Assembly (NCBI RefSeq): GCF_017084525.1
Contig: NZ_CP070950.1
Span: 496,001-560,000 of the forward strand
Origin: Conexibacter sp. SYSU D00693
GTDB taxonomy: Bacteria; Actinomycetota; Thermoleophilia; Solirubrobacterales; Solirubrobacteraceae
Direction of reading: 5' to 3'
DNA length: 64,000 nt
Shown here piece by piece: positions 18,708 through 27,109 of this stretch (positions are counted from its first letter, which is position 1; the number at the start of each line of letters is the position of its first letter). The position numbers and the translations under genes are program-made. The notes beneath the pieces are model-generated. The model worked only from the letters and a program-made list of their open reading frames with translations. It searched no databases and was not told the DNA's origin.

Positions 18708-19921
18708 GCGGCGGGCGGTTCACGCGGCGCCCCGGCCGCCGCCAGCCTCTCCACCAGCTCCGCCGCCCGCGCGCCCGCGTCATGCGTCGCCGACCACGCC
18801 GCCAGCTCGCGGGCCTGCTCGCGGAAGCGGGGTTCGCCGAGGGCGCGCTGGACCGCCAGGCGCACGGCAGCTGGGGAGGAGACGAGGCGGCGGGGGAGGC
18901 GGACGCCGGCGCTGGCCCAGTCGACGCGGGCGGCGTTCTCGTTCATGTCGCCGGCGGCCGGGCAGGCGACGACGACGCAGCCGCTGGACAGCGCGCGCAC
19001 GACGGTGCCGTGGCCGGCGTGGCAGACGACCGCGTCGCAGTGGGGCATGGTCCGCGCGTAGGAGACCCACTCGACGAGCCGGGCGTTGGCGGGGACGCGG
19101 AGCGGGACGGGCGGGAGGCGGCGGTTGTAGGTCGCCAGGACGCGGATGGGGAGGTCCGCTAGGCCGGTCAGGGCCGCGCGGAGCATCGCGTGGTCGCGGT
19201 CCTGCGAGGTCGACGGCGCGACGAGGACGAGCGGGTCGTCGCCCGGGGGCAGCTCCACGGCCTCGAAGGGCGGCTCCCACTGCAGCGGGCCCACGACGTG
19301 CGTGGCGGGCTCGCCGGCGCCCGGCCGCGGGTACTCGAGCTGGGGGAACGTGGCCACGAGGCACAGCTGGTCGGAGATCCCGCCGTGGACACGTGCCTGG
19401 GGCGGGAGGCCGAGGCGCCGGCGCGTCTCGTTGAGCTCGACACGCCCGTGCTCGAGCCCGGCGGCCATCGCGCGTGCGGCCGCGTCCCACACCGCCCGCC
19501 CGGCAGCCGTGCGCGGCAGCCGCACCCCCGCGGAGTACGGCGGGAAGCCCGGCGCGCTGCGTGGATCGACGTGCGGGACGACCGTCGCGACCGGCACGCC
19601 CTCGAGCTCGCCGGCCAGCGCCGGCGCGAGCGTGAGGATGTCCGCGACGACGACGTCCGGACGTTCGGCCCGGACGAGCTCGCGCGTGTGGACGGCCGCC
19701 CGCGCGACCGCCTCGTAGGGCTTGAGCGGCCGCTCGCGCGTGGGGAAGACGTGGTACTCGGGCGACGCCGCGAAGCGCAGCCCCTCACCTTCGGCGTAGG
19801 GGCGCCAGCGCTCCCACGTCTCGAGCACGACGTCGTGCCCGCGGGCGCGCAGCGCCCGCCCGAGCGCCAAGACCGGGAACGCGTGGCCGGGGTCGCCGAA
19901 CGCCCCGAGGAGGACCTTCAG
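18695..19921 (-). CDS. MGT-type UDP-glycosyltransferase (GT1 family)
   Basis: A 408-residue GT-B fold enzyme like those glycosylating lipids, macrolides or other small molecules. The N-terminal GAFGDPGHAFPVLALGRAL is the acceptor-domain start, and the nucleotide-sugar site is PHCDAVVCHAGHGTVVRAL. No ATG, GTG or TTG precedes that N-terminal strand; a TGA blocks the frame further up, so CTG at 19921 is the best start (TTG at 19870 would cut off the first beta strand). The last residues and the stop come from the palindromic repeat. It follows the LLM gene by 11 bases on the same strand. Confidence 0.82.
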   Translation of the reverse strand: MKVLLGAFGDPGHAFPVLALGRALRARGHDVVLETWERWRPYAEGEGLRFAASPEYHVFPTRERPLKPYEAVARAAVHTRELVRAERPDVVVADILTLAPALAGELEGVPVATVVPHVDPRSAPGFPPYSAGVRLPRTAAGRAVWDAAARAMAAGLEHGRVELNETRRRLGLPPQARVHGGISDQLCLVATFPQLEYPRPGAGEPATHVVGPLQWEPPFEAVELPPGDDPLVLVAPSTSQDRDHAMLRAALTGLADLPIRVLATYNRRLPPVPLRVPANARLVEWVSYARTMPHCDAVVCHAGHGTVVRALSSGCVVVACPAAGDMNENAARVDWASAGVRLPRRLVSSPAAVRLAVQRALGEPRFREQARELAAWSATHDAGARAAELVERLAAAGAPREPPAAPRA

Positions 19922-19932
19922 CGGCGCCGGGG

Positions 19933-20973
19933 TCAGAGCGACTCGAGGACCTCAGCCGCCAGGCGCAGCTGCTCGAGGCGCTCGTCCTTCGTCCAGGCCA
20001 GCGGCGTGATGCCCAGCGTGCCGACGCCGGCCTCGGCGTACACGCGCATCCGCTCGCGCACGACGTCCTTGGGCCCGACGAGCGAGACGAGGTCGATGAG
20101 CTCGTCGGGCAGCGCCGCCGCGGCCTCGTCCTTCCTGCCCTCGAGGTAGAGGTCCTGGACCTCCTTGGCCGCCGCCTCGAAGCCGTAGCGCTGGACGAGC
20201 TGGTTGTAGAAGTTCTTGTCGCGCGAGCCCATGCCGCCGACGTAGAGCGCCAGGAACGGCCGCGCGAGGTCCCGCGCGCCGGCCTGGTCGTCGGTGATGC
20301 GGACCTGGACCGTCGGCGCGATGTCGAAGCCGTCGAGCGAGCGGCCGACCTTCGCCGCGCCCTCCTCGAGGTTCTCGCGCAGCATCGGCAGGTGCTCGGG
20401 GGAGAGGAGCGTCGGGATCCAGCCGTCCGCGATCTCGCCCGCCAGCGCCGTGTTCCTCGGCCCGATCGCCGCGAGGTAGATCGGGATGCGCTCCTGCACC
20501 GGCGCGATCGTGAGCTTCAGCGCCTTGCCGGGACCGTCGGGCAGCGGGAGGTCGATCGACTCGCCGTGGAACTCGACGCGCTCGCGGGCGAGCGCCTGGC
20601 GCACGACGTGGATGTACTCGCGCGTGCGCAGCAGCTGCTTGCCGAAGCGCACCCCGTGCCAGCCCTCGGACACCTGCGGTCCGGACGAGCCGATGCCCAG
20701 CAGCATGCGCCCGTCGGAGAGCTGGTCGAGCGTCGCCGCGGTCATGGCGGTCATCGCCGGCGACCGGCCGGGCATCTGGAAGATCGCCGACCCGATCTTG
20801 ATCGTCGACGTCTGACCGGCGATCCAGCCGAGGATCGTCGCCGCGTCCGAGCCGTAGGCCTCGGCGGTCCAGACCGAGTCGTAGCCCAGCCGCTCGGCCT
20901 CCAGCACGATCTCGCGCTGGTCCTCGCGGGTGAGGCCGAGCCCCCAGTAGCCGATGTGGACGCCGAGCTTCAC
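19933..20973 (-). CDS. LLM-class F420-dependent oxidoreductase
   Basis: A 346-residue luciferase-like monooxygenase-family TIM barrel. It begins KLGVHIGYWG, then LGYDSVWTAEAYGSDAATILGWIA and LLGIGSSGPQVSEGWHG, all typical of F420-dependent actinobacterial members. The redox partner is probably coenzyme F420; the substrate is unknown. The GTG start follows a purine-rich AAAGGGA site. The glycosyltransferase 11 bases downstream may be co-transcribed. Confidence 0.88.
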   Translation of the reverse strand: MKLGVHIGYWGLGLTREDQREIVLEAERLGYDSVWTAEAYGSDAATILGWIAGQTSTIKIGSAIFQMPGRSPAMTAMTAATLDQLSDGRMLLGIGSSGPQVSEGWHGVRFGKQLLRTREYIHVVRQALARERVEFHGESIDLPLPDGPGKALKLTIAPVQERIPIYLAAIGPRNTALAGEIADGWIPTLLSPEHLPMLRENLEEGAAKVGRSLDGFDIAPTVQVRITDDQAGARDLARPFLALYVGGMGSRDKNFYNQLVQRYGFEAAAKEVQDLYLEGRKDEAAAALPDELIDLVSLVGPKDVVRERMRVYAEAGVGTLGITPLAWTKDERLEQLRLAAEVLESL

Positions 20974-21070
20974 GGTGCAAGTTCCCTTTCAGTGGGAGGA
21001 GCAGGGCTTCCCGTTGCGACGCCGGCATGGGACGATGCGCGGGCCGCTGCGGAGAAGGCGGCGCCACTCT

Positions 21071-21649
21071 ATGCCACGCCGCCACAGCTCGCCCATCGAA
21101 GACCTCCGTCGCGTCATCGACTGCCTGCCGGTGAAGACCCGGCAGGCGATGCTCGACGGCATCCGCTCCAACGACATCATCGTCGGCGCGTACACCGACC
21201 GCGAGGGCGGGGTCTGCCCGATGCTCGCCGCGCACCGCTGCGGCGGGCGCACGAGCTTCGTCTCGTTCGCGCGCGCCTGGGACCGCTTCACCCAGGCCAA
21301 GCACGCCCGTCCCGCGACGGACCGCGAGCTGAAGATCCTCGAGGCCCACCTCGAGGCCAGCCTCCTGGCCGAGGAGGAGGTCGTCGACCTCCACGCCGCG
21401 ATCCGCGACCACAAGCGCCTCGTCGCCGCGCGCCCGGCGCGCCGCCGCGACCGGGAGGGCCGCATCCGCCCCGGCGACCCGGACCGCTCGAAGGAGCTGC
21501 GCCGCAAGGGCGGCTGGCAGTGGCTGCGCCCGTTCCGTCGGCTGGACGACTACGAGCGCGCGCTGGCGATGGTCGAGGCCGAGCGCGATCGCCTCGCCGC
21601 CGCGCACGTCGAGGACGACGCGCGCGACCGCGAGCTCACGACCGCCTAG
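21071..21649 (+). CDS. Hypothetical protein, unknown family
   Basis: I do not recognise this 192-residue protein. It starts MPRRHSSPIEDLRRVIDCLP and contains IVGAYTDREGGVCPMLAAHRCGGRTSF, with two cysteines that could bind a metal or be redox-active, then a long charged helical C-terminus rich in Arg and Glu. No signal peptide or membrane helix is visible. The frame extends 39 codons upstream, but ATG 21071 gives the more protein-like N-terminus. It is divergent from the LLM gene and convergent with the SDR gene. Confidence 0.6.
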   Translation: MPRRHSSPIEDLRRVIDCLPVKTRQAMLDGIRSNDIIVGAYTDREGGVCPMLAAHRCGGRTSFVSFARAWDRFTQAKHARPATDRELKILEAHLEASLLAEEEVVDLHAAIRDHKRLVAARPARRRDREGRIRPGDPDRSKELRRKGGWQWLRPFRRLDDYERALAMVEAERDRLAAAHVEDDARDRELTTA

Positions 21650-21679
21650 CCGGCCCGAGCGACCCCGGGGCGTCCCCTG

Positions 21680-22402
21680 CTACATGTCATCCCCGGGGCG
21701 CACGAACTGCACCTCGGGGACGATGCACGCAGGCGACATCCGCAGCAGCAGGCGGACGGTCTCCGCGATGTCCTCGGGGCGGATCATGTCGTCGGCCGGG
21801 ACCTGGCCCTTGACGAACTCCGTCATCGGCGTGTCCACGAAGCCGGGGCACAGCGCGGTGGACTTGATGCCCTCCTGCGCGAGCTCCTTGTGCATGGACT
21901 GCGTCCACCCGACGACGCCGGCCTTCGTGGCCGAGTACACCGACAGCCACGCCTGCCCGTACTTGCCCGCGATCGACGCCGTGTTGACCACGAGCGCCTT
22001 GCGGTGCTCGGCGCCGGCCGCGCGCAGCAGGTCGACCGTCTCGCGGTGGAAGAGGATGATCGACCGCAGGTTGAGGTCGAGCTGCATGTCCATGCGCTTC
22101 GTCGAGATCTCGCCCACCGCGGCGCCGATGCCGACGCCGGCGTTGTTCACGAGGCAGTCGAGGCGCCCGAAGCGCTCGCGGTGGGCCGCGACGACCTTCT
22201 GGACCTCCTCCTCCTCGGTCAGCGACGCCGCCACGACCTCGACGTCGTAGCCCTTGTCGCGCAGCTGGCCGGCTGCCTCCTCGAGCTTGTCGGGACGCCG
22301 AGCCGCGACGGTGAGCCCGTAGCCCTCCTGGCCCAGCACGTCCGCGATGGCCAGGCCGATGCCGCTCGAGGCACCCGTGATGATCGCTGCCCGCTCTGCC
22401 AT
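21680..22402 (-). CDS. Short-chain dehydrogenase/reductase
   Basis: A 240-residue classical SDR. The NAD(P) site is TGASSGIG, LVNNAGVGIG follows, and the catalytic YSATK is present with the upstream serine in NTASIAG. The acidic/basic residues after the second strand (AARRPDK) favour NADPH. The substrate cannot be read from sequence. A purine-rich AGAGGGAAC lies just before the ATG, so this gene has a conventional ribosome-binding site, unlike many neighbours. Confidence 0.93.
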   Translation of the reverse strand: MAERAAIITGASSGIGLAIADVLGQEGYGLTVAARRPDKLEEAAGQLRDKGYDVEVVAASLTEEEEVQKVVAAHRERFGRLDCLVNNAGVGIGAAVGEISTKRMDMQLDLNLRSIILFHRETVDLLRAAGAEHRKALVVNTASIAGKYGQAWLSVYSATKAGVVGWTQSMHKELAQEGIKSTALCPGFVDTPMTEFVKGQVPADDMIRPEDIAETVRLLLRMSPACIVPEVQFVRPGDDM

Positions 22403-22455
22403 GTTCCCTCTCGACCCTCTCCTGGTGTGGTGGCGCGCGACATCCAACCAGGTCC

Positions 22456-22461
22456 TAAGGT
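22456..22461 (+). promoter_or_regulatory. -10 hexamer TAAGGT, leaderless
   Basis: TAAGGT ends ten bases before the ATG of the thioredoxin-like lipoprotein. Confidence 0.55.
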
Positions 22462-22471
22462 CACCGGCTGG

Positions 22472-23461
22472 ATGTCCGCCCGCCCTCGCTGGTCCCCGCT
22501 CGCCCTCCTCCTCGGCGCCGCGCTCGTCGCCGGCTGCGGCTCGAGCGACGACGACACCGCCACCGCGCCGCCCACCCAGCCGGCCGCGACGGCGAGCGCC
22601 GAGGACTTCCCGAGCGCCAAGGGCAAGACGCTGGGCGACCTCCAGGGCTCGATCGCGGAGGGGCCCGTCCTCGCGCCCGCCGTCTCCATTCTCAAGCCGG
22701 GCCGCAACCGCTTCGCCTTCGCGCTGTTCGACCGCGCCCGCAAGCAGGTCAGCGGCGCGCAGGTGGCCGTCTACGTCTCGCGCACCGACGGCTCGCGCCT
22801 GCGCGGCCCGTTCGTGGCGCGCGACGAGTCGCTCGTGGTCAAGCCGCAGTTCCGCAGCCGCCAGACCGCGACCGACCAGGACTCCACGAAGTCGGTCTAC
22901 GTCGCCGACGTCGACCTGCCGTCGAAGGGCAACGTCGCGCTGATGGCGGTGGCCCGGCTCGACGGCCGCCTGCTGGCGACGAGCCCGTACGGGTCCAAGC
23001 TCACGCAGCGCACGACGGCGGGCCCGCCCGACGTGGGCGACAAGGCGCCGGTCATCCACACGCTGACGCGCGGGGACGTGGGCGGGGACCTGGCGAAGAT
23101 CGACACCCGCATCGAGCCGATCCCGGCCTTCCACGAGGTCGACTTCGCCGACGTCGTCGGTCGCAAGCCGGTCGTGCTCGTCTTCGCCACGCCGCAGCTC
23201 TGCGCCAGCCGCGTGTGCGGACCGACGGTCGACGTCGCCTACCAGGTCTCCAACGGCGTGGGCGACCGCGTCGACTTCATCCACCAGGAGATCTACAACG
23301 ACAACCAGATCAACAAGGGCTTCCGGCCGCAGGTCGGGCAGTTCCGCCTGGCGTCGGAGCCCTGGACGTTCGTCGTCGGCAGCGACGGGCGCATCGCGTC
23401 GCGCTTCGAGGGCGCGATGAGCGTCGGTGAGCTCGAGCGCGCCGTCGCGAAGGTGAAGTAG
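22472..23461 (+). CDS. Lipoprotein with thioredoxin-like C-terminal domain
   Basis: A 329-residue extracytoplasmic protein. The signal peptide ends in the lipobox LVAGC (lipidated cysteine near residue 22), followed by a Thr/Ala/Pro linker. A beta-rich middle domain (about 60-170) precedes a thioredoxin-like domain (about 210-329) with VVLVFATPQLCASRVCGPTVD; the cysteines form CX4C instead of the classical CXXC and resemble SCO/peroxiredoxin-type folds. TFVVGSDGRIASRFEG is the family-like C-terminal strand pair. A redox or metal-delivery role is plausible but unproven. Confidence 0.78.
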   Translation: MSARPRWSPLALLLGAALVAGCGSSDDDTATAPPTQPAATASAEDFPSAKGKTLGDLQGSIAEGPVLAPAVSILKPGRNRFAFALFDRARKQVSGAQVAVYVSRTDGSRLRGPFVARDESLVVKPQFRSRQTATDQDSTKSVYVADVDLPSKGNVALMAVARLDGRLLATSPYGSKLTQRTTAGPPDVGDKAPVIHTLTRGDVGGDLAKIDTRIEPIPAFHEVDFADVVGRKPVVLVFATPQLCASRVCGPTVDVAYQVSNGVGDRVDFIHQEIYNDNQINKGFRPQVGQFRLASEPWTFVVGSDGRIASRFEGAMSVGELERAVAKVK

Positions 23462-23463
23462 CC

Positions 23464-23835
23464 CTAGGCCGGGTCGGGCAGGCCCGCGTCGACGAGCCAG
23501 TCGCGCACCGCGGGCGACGGGTCGCCGAGCTCTGCGTCGGACGCGAGGCGCAGCAGGCGGTCGTCCGTCTCGCCGATGGCGTCACGGCGGAAGCCGAGGT
23601 ACGTGACGATCGCGCCGGCGACGACGATGACCGGCTCCTCACCCTCGGGGTCGACGATGCCGCACGCCTCGGCCACCTGCGTCTCGAGGTCGCCGACGGC
23701 GGTGATCGGCTCGTCGCGGTCCTCGAAGCGCTCGAGCCACTCGCCGACGAGGGCGTCCTCGCCGTCGGGGTCCACCACCTCCGCGGCGCGCCGCGCGGCG
23801 GCGGAGAGCGACAGGACCTCGGGCTCCGTGGGCAT
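23464..23835 (-). CDS. Hypothetical acidic protein
   Basis: A 123-residue, strongly acidic soluble protein of no family I recognise. It has GEWLERFEDRDEPITAVGDLETQVAEACG and IVVAGAIVTYLGFRRDAIGETDDRLLRLA in sections, suggesting an alpha-helical fold. It lies back to back with the aldehyde dehydrogenase and ends two bases from the lipoprotein stop. The start ATG 23835 is chosen because similarity-like composition begins there; the open frame continues upstream. Confidence 0.6.
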   Translation of the reverse strand: MPTEPEVLSLSAAARRAAEVVDPDGEDALVGEWLERFEDRDEPITAVGDLETQVAEACGIVDPEGEEPVIVVAGAIVTYLGFRRDAIGETDDRLLRLASDAELGDPSPAVRDWLVDAGLPDPA

Positions 23836-23905
23836 GGCACCGGCTGTACCCGTCGCGCCAGGTCCATGCATGTCCTGATCCGGACCAGGGCAGCCGGGGG
23901 CGGAG

Positions 23906-25336
23906 ATGAGCGCCGTCACCGCCACCGTCCACCACGCGACCGCCGCGTCCTCCGCCACCATCGAACGCCGCGACCCCGCGACGGGTGAGGTCCTCGGGAC
24001 GATCCCCGCCGGGGACGCGGAGACCGTCCACGAGGCCGTGCTGGCCGCGCGCGCCGCGCAGGGTCCCTGGGCGCGCACGGCGCCCGGCGACCGCGCCGGC
24101 CACCTCAAGGCCGCCGCGCGGCGGCTGCGCGAGCACGCCGAGGAGCTCGCCGAGCTGCAGACGCGCGAGATGGGCAAGCCGCTGGCCGACTCGCGCGGCG
24201 GCGTCGACGCGGGCATCGGCGCGATCGAGCAGTACGCCGAGCTCGGGCCGCTGCACCGCGGCGCGAGCCTCCAGGGCGGGTGGCTGGCGACCGACGCGAT
24301 GGTCCACGAGCCCTACGGCGTGGTGGCGCTGCTCGTGCCGTGGAACGACCCGGTGGCCATCGCCTGCGGCCAGGTCGCCGCGGCGCTCGTGACCGGCAAC
24401 GCCGTCGTCCTCAAGCCCTCCGAGCGCTCGCCGTTCTCCGCGCAGCGCCTGCACGAGCTGCTCTGCGAGGACCTGCCGGAGGGCGTCCTGCAGCTCGTGC
24501 TCGGCGACGCGCGGGCCGGCCGGCCGCTCGCGGCCCACGCGGACGTCGACGTGGTCCTCCACACCGGGTCCGTCGCCACCGGTCGCGAGGTCGCCGAGGT
24601 CTGTGCCCGGCGCGGGGCCAAGGCGCTGCTCGAGCTCGGCGGCAAGGACCCGCTCCTCGTGGACGCGGGCGTCGACCCGCAGTGGGCGGCCGAGCAGTGC
24701 GCGGCGGGCGCGTTCGCCAACGCCGGCCAGGTGTGCACGAGCGTCGAGCGCGTCTACGTCCACCGCGAGGTCGCCGGCGCGTTCGTCGACGCGCTCGTGG
24801 GCGAGGCCCGGGCCCACCGGCCGGGGCCGGGGATGGACCCGCAGACGACGCTCGGCCCGCTCGTCGACGACGTCCAGCTCGGCCTCGTCGCCGACCAGGT
24901 CCGCGAGGCCGTGGAGGCGGGCGCGACCGTCCGCTGCGGCGGCGAGCGGCTGGACCGCGACGGGTCGTTCTACGCCGCCACGGTGGTGACCGACGTCCCG
25001 GACGACGCGCGCCTCATGCAGGAGGAGACGTTCGGCCCGGTGGCGGCCGTCCGGGTCGTCGAGGACTTCGACGAGGCGCTGCGCCTGGCGACGACGACGC
25101 CCTACGGCCTGGCCGCGACGGTCCTGACGTGCGACCAGGGCCACGCTGCGCGCGCGGTGCGCGAGCTCGACGCCGGCACCGTCAAGGTCAACGCCGCGTG
25201 GGGCGGGGCGCCCGGCGGCGCTGCGCAGCCGCGCCGGGCCAGCGGCCAGGGCTTCGGCTACGGCCCCGAGCTCCTCGACGAGCTGACGCTGACCAAGGTG
25301 GTGCACCTCGAGCCCGGGGTGCCGGCGCGCGCGTGA
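23906..25336 (+). CDS. Aldehyde dehydrogenase family protein
   Basis: A 476-residue NAD(P)-dependent aldehyde dehydrogenase. The catalytic cysteine is Cys277 in ANAGQVCTS and the general base Glu243 in LLELGGKDP; the cofactor loop is PWNDPVAIACGQ and LKPSERSP. EETFGPV and the C-terminal AWGGAPGG loop follow. It resembles succinate-semialdehyde or betaine-aldehyde type enzymes, but the substrate is not clear. A GGGGGCGGAG ribosome-binding site precedes the ATG. Its TGA overlaps the hydrolase start (GTGA). Confidence 0.92.
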   Translation: MSAVTATVHHATAASSATIERRDPATGEVLGTIPAGDAETVHEAVLAARAAQGPWARTAPGDRAGHLKAAARRLREHAEELAELQTREMGKPLADSRGGVDAGIGAIEQYAELGPLHRGASLQGGWLATDAMVHEPYGVVALLVPWNDPVAIACGQVAAALVTGNAVVLKPSERSPFSAQRLHELLCEDLPEGVLQLVLGDARAGRPLAAHADVDVVLHTGSVATGREVAEVCARRGAKALLELGGKDPLLVDAGVDPQWAAEQCAAGAFANAGQVCTSVERVYVHREVAGAFVDALVGEARAHRPGPGMDPQTTLGPLVDDVQLGLVADQVREAVEAGATVRCGGERLDRDGSFYAATVVTDVPDDARLMQEETFGPVAAVRVVEDFDEALRLATTTPYGLAATVLTCDQGHAARAVRELDAGTVKVNAAWGGAPGGAAQPRRASGQGFGYGPELLDELTLTKVVHLEPGVPARA

Positions 25337-26190
25337 TCGCCACGGCACGGCTGCTGCGCGACCTGGTGCGGCGGCCACGGCGGGTCGCCTACGGCCCGCA
25401 CCCCGACCAGGTCGCCGACCTCCTCGTGCCCCGCGGCCGCGGGCCGCATCGCGTGGCCGTGCTCGTCCACGGGGGCTCGTGGCAGGCGAGGTTCTCGAAG
25501 GTCGTCATGCGCGGCCTCGCGGGCGACCTGCTGCGCCGCGGCTGGGCGGTGTGGAACCTCGAGTACCGGCGCGTGGGGGAGGGCCAGGACGGCGGCTGGC
25601 CGGCGACCTTCGAGGACGTCGCGGCGGGCGTCGACCACCTGGCCGCCGTGGCCGACGAGGCGCGCCTCGACCTCGAGCGGGTGCTGCTCGTGGGCCACTC
25701 GGCCGGCGGGCAGCTCGCGCTGTGGGTCGGCGGCCCGCGACGCGGCGGCCCAGGCGGGCCGGCCGTGGTCCGTCCGTGCGCGGTCGTCGCGCAGGCCGGC
25801 GTGGCCGACATGACGCGGGCATGGGGTGGGCGCGGCGACAGCGTGGACGCGGTGATGGGCGGCGGACCGCGCGAGGTCCCCGAGCGCTACGACGCCGTCG
25901 ACCCGGTCCGGCAGGTCCCGATCGACGCGCCCGTCCTGCTCGTGCACGGCACGGAGGACGCGACGGTCGGCATCGCCCGCAGCCGGGCCTACCTGACCGC
26001 GGCGCGTGGCGCCGGGGGCGACGCCGAGCTCGTCGAGGTCCCGGGTCCCGCCGGGGGCCACCGCCGGCACATCGACCCGCGCGGCCCGGCCTGGGCGGCG
26101 GTCGTCGACTGGCTCGCCCGGCGGCAGATCGGCACCGTAGGCTCCGGCCCGCGGGCCGGTAGCTCAATGGTCAGAGCAGCGGGCTCATAA
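25333..26190 (+). CDS. Alpha/beta hydrolase (esterase/BD-FAE-like), 3' end inside tRNA-Met
   Basis: A 285-residue hydrolase. The oxyanion region is VAVLVHGGSWQARF, the nucleophile serine lies in LLVGHSAGGQLALW, the acid is probably in LLVHGTEDATVG, and the histidine in GGHRRHIDP. This matches the kynurenine-formamidase/BD-FAE type. No stop occurs before the tRNA: the frame runs 38 bases into it and ends at the TAA formed by the anticodon loop. The GTG start is coupled to the dehydrogenase stop, suggesting both act on one aldehyde/ester substrate. Confidence 0.85.
   Translation: MIATARLLRDLVRRPRRVAYGPHPDQVADLLVPRGRGPHRVAVLVHGGSWQARFSKVVMRGLAGDLLRRGWAVWNLEYRRVGEGQDGGWPATFEDVAAGVDHLAAVADEARLDLERVLLVGHSAGGQLALWVGGPRRGGPGGPAVVRPCAVVAQAGVADMTRAWGGRGDSVDAVMGGGPREVPERYDAVDPVRQVPIDAPVLLVHGTEDATVGIARSRAYLTAARGAGGDAELVEVPGPAGGHRRHIDPRGPAWAAVVDWLARRQIGTVGSGPRAGSSMVRAAGS
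26138..26143 (+). promoter_or_regulatory. -10 hexamer TAGGCT of tRNA-Met
   Basis: TAGGCT inside the hydrolase coding region ends nine bases before the mature tRNA 5' end. Confidence 0.5.
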
Positions 26191-26225
26191 CCCGTCAGAT
26201 CTGGGTTCGAGTCCCAGCCGGCCCA
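26153..26225 (+). tRNA. tRNA-Met, elongator (anticodon CAT)
   Basis: A 73-nt cloverleaf: acceptor GGGCCGG with CCGGCCC, D arm GCTC/GAGC, anticodon stem GCGGG/CCCGT around CTCATAA, T arm CTGGG-TTCGAGT-CCCAG. The acceptor's first pair is matched, so it is not the initiator. A CAT anticodon could also belong to the lysidine-modified Ile tRNA; elongator Met is the likelier reading. No CCA is encoded. Confidence 0.93.
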
Positions 26226-26277
26226 CCTCCCGCGCGTTGGCGCGCTCGATCGCGGTGCGCCGGGCAGGTGGGAGGGC

Positions 26278-26811
26278 ATGAAGGAGCAGCGCATCCTCGA
26301 CCTGCCGGTCCTCGCCGGCATCGTCATCTCGATCGCGGCGATCGCCGCGGCGGTCGTCGTCCTGGCCACCCACGACGCCGGCGCCGACGGCGCCCGCTCG
26401 TCGCTCGCGCCCGGCGCGACGGTGCCCACGGAGTCCCCGGCGCTCCAGCTCGAGGACGTGGAGACGGCGATCGAGGAGGGCGGCATCGTCGACATCCAGG
26501 AGGACCGCGCGGACGCCGCGCTCGACGAGTACAGCGACCCGGCGCCGGTCGACTCGGCCCGCTACGCGCTCCAGGGCCAGGGTCCGGCCGACCAGGGCCT
26601 CGCGGTCCTGGTCTACGCCGACGAGTCCGCCGCGGCGGCCGCCCTGCCCGACATCCAGCAGCAGGCCAAGGCCGACGTCGGCGGCGAGGTCGCCCAGGTC
26701 CAGAACCTCGTCGTCGTCACCCCGCGCGGCGGGGAGGGCGACACCGGCCGCCAGCTCCTGGACCGCCTGCGCCGGCGCGCCGCCCAGGGCGACGCGACCG
26801 CCTCCGGCTGA
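26278..26811 (+). CDS. Hypothetical membrane-anchored protein
   Basis: A 177-residue protein with a short cytoplasmic N-terminus, one membrane helix (about residues 10-32, VLAGIVISIAAIAAAVVVLAT) and an extracytoplasmic domain. The outer part is acidic and Ala/Gln-rich (YALQGQGPADQGLAVLVYADE). I see no known motif. A GTGGGAGGGC ribosome-binding site precedes the ATG. It lies 52 bases after tRNA-Met. Confidence 0.7.
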   Translation: MKEQRILDLPVLAGIVISIAAIAAAVVVLATHDAGADGARSSLAPGATVPTESPALQLEDVETAIEEGGIVDIQEDRADAALDEYSDPAPVDSARYALQGQGPADQGLAVLVYADESAAAAALPDIQQQAKADVGGEVAQVQNLVVVTPRGGEGDTGRQLLDRLRRRAAQGDATASG

Positions 26812-26865
26812 GCGTCCGGACACGGACACCACGCGCGCGTGCGTGCATGGCGCGCGCGAGAGCTG

Positions 26866-27023
26866 GACACCTCGGTGGCCACAGCCGAGGGATCCCCAGT
26901 CGGCGCGGCGCCTCATAACCCCCGCTCCACGTCGCCCCTCGTCGCAGGCCCACCCTGGCGGAGACGGCGCGGGCCTGCACTCCCACACGAACGACGCGCC
27001 CGGTCCCTCCCGGGCGCGTCTTT
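26866..27023 (+). ncRNA. Candidate structured RNA or leader ahead of the RpiR gene
   Basis: This intergenic stretch has no plausible gene but several consecutive hairpins: CTCGG with CCGAG (about 26871-26889), GCAGGCCC (26944-26951) with GGGCCTGC (26971-26978), and then the strong terminator-like stem at 26993-27020. The order of hairpins plus terminator is what a small RNA or an attenuated leader would show. It matches no RNA family I can name; the 5' end is a guess. Confidence 0.3.
26993..27023 (+). terminator. Rho-independent terminator
   Basis: An 11-bp perfect stem (GACGCGCCCGG with CCGGGCGCGTC) with a six-base loop is followed by TTT. It lies about 180 bases after the membrane-anchored protein and 87 before the RpiR gene. 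Confidence 0.7.
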
Positions 27024-27109
27024 CGTCGTGCGCCCCTCCGTCCGGGGCACCTGCTTGGCAGTCCGCTTGGAGGAGTCCGCCCGCGAGACGTCGAACTGCG
27101 GTGGCGCCC

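Noticed and set aside
26911-26925. CTCATAACCC stretch resembling the anticodon arm of tRNA-Met
   Set aside because: No acceptor, D or T arm can be built around it; the match to the nearby tRNA is about ten bases.
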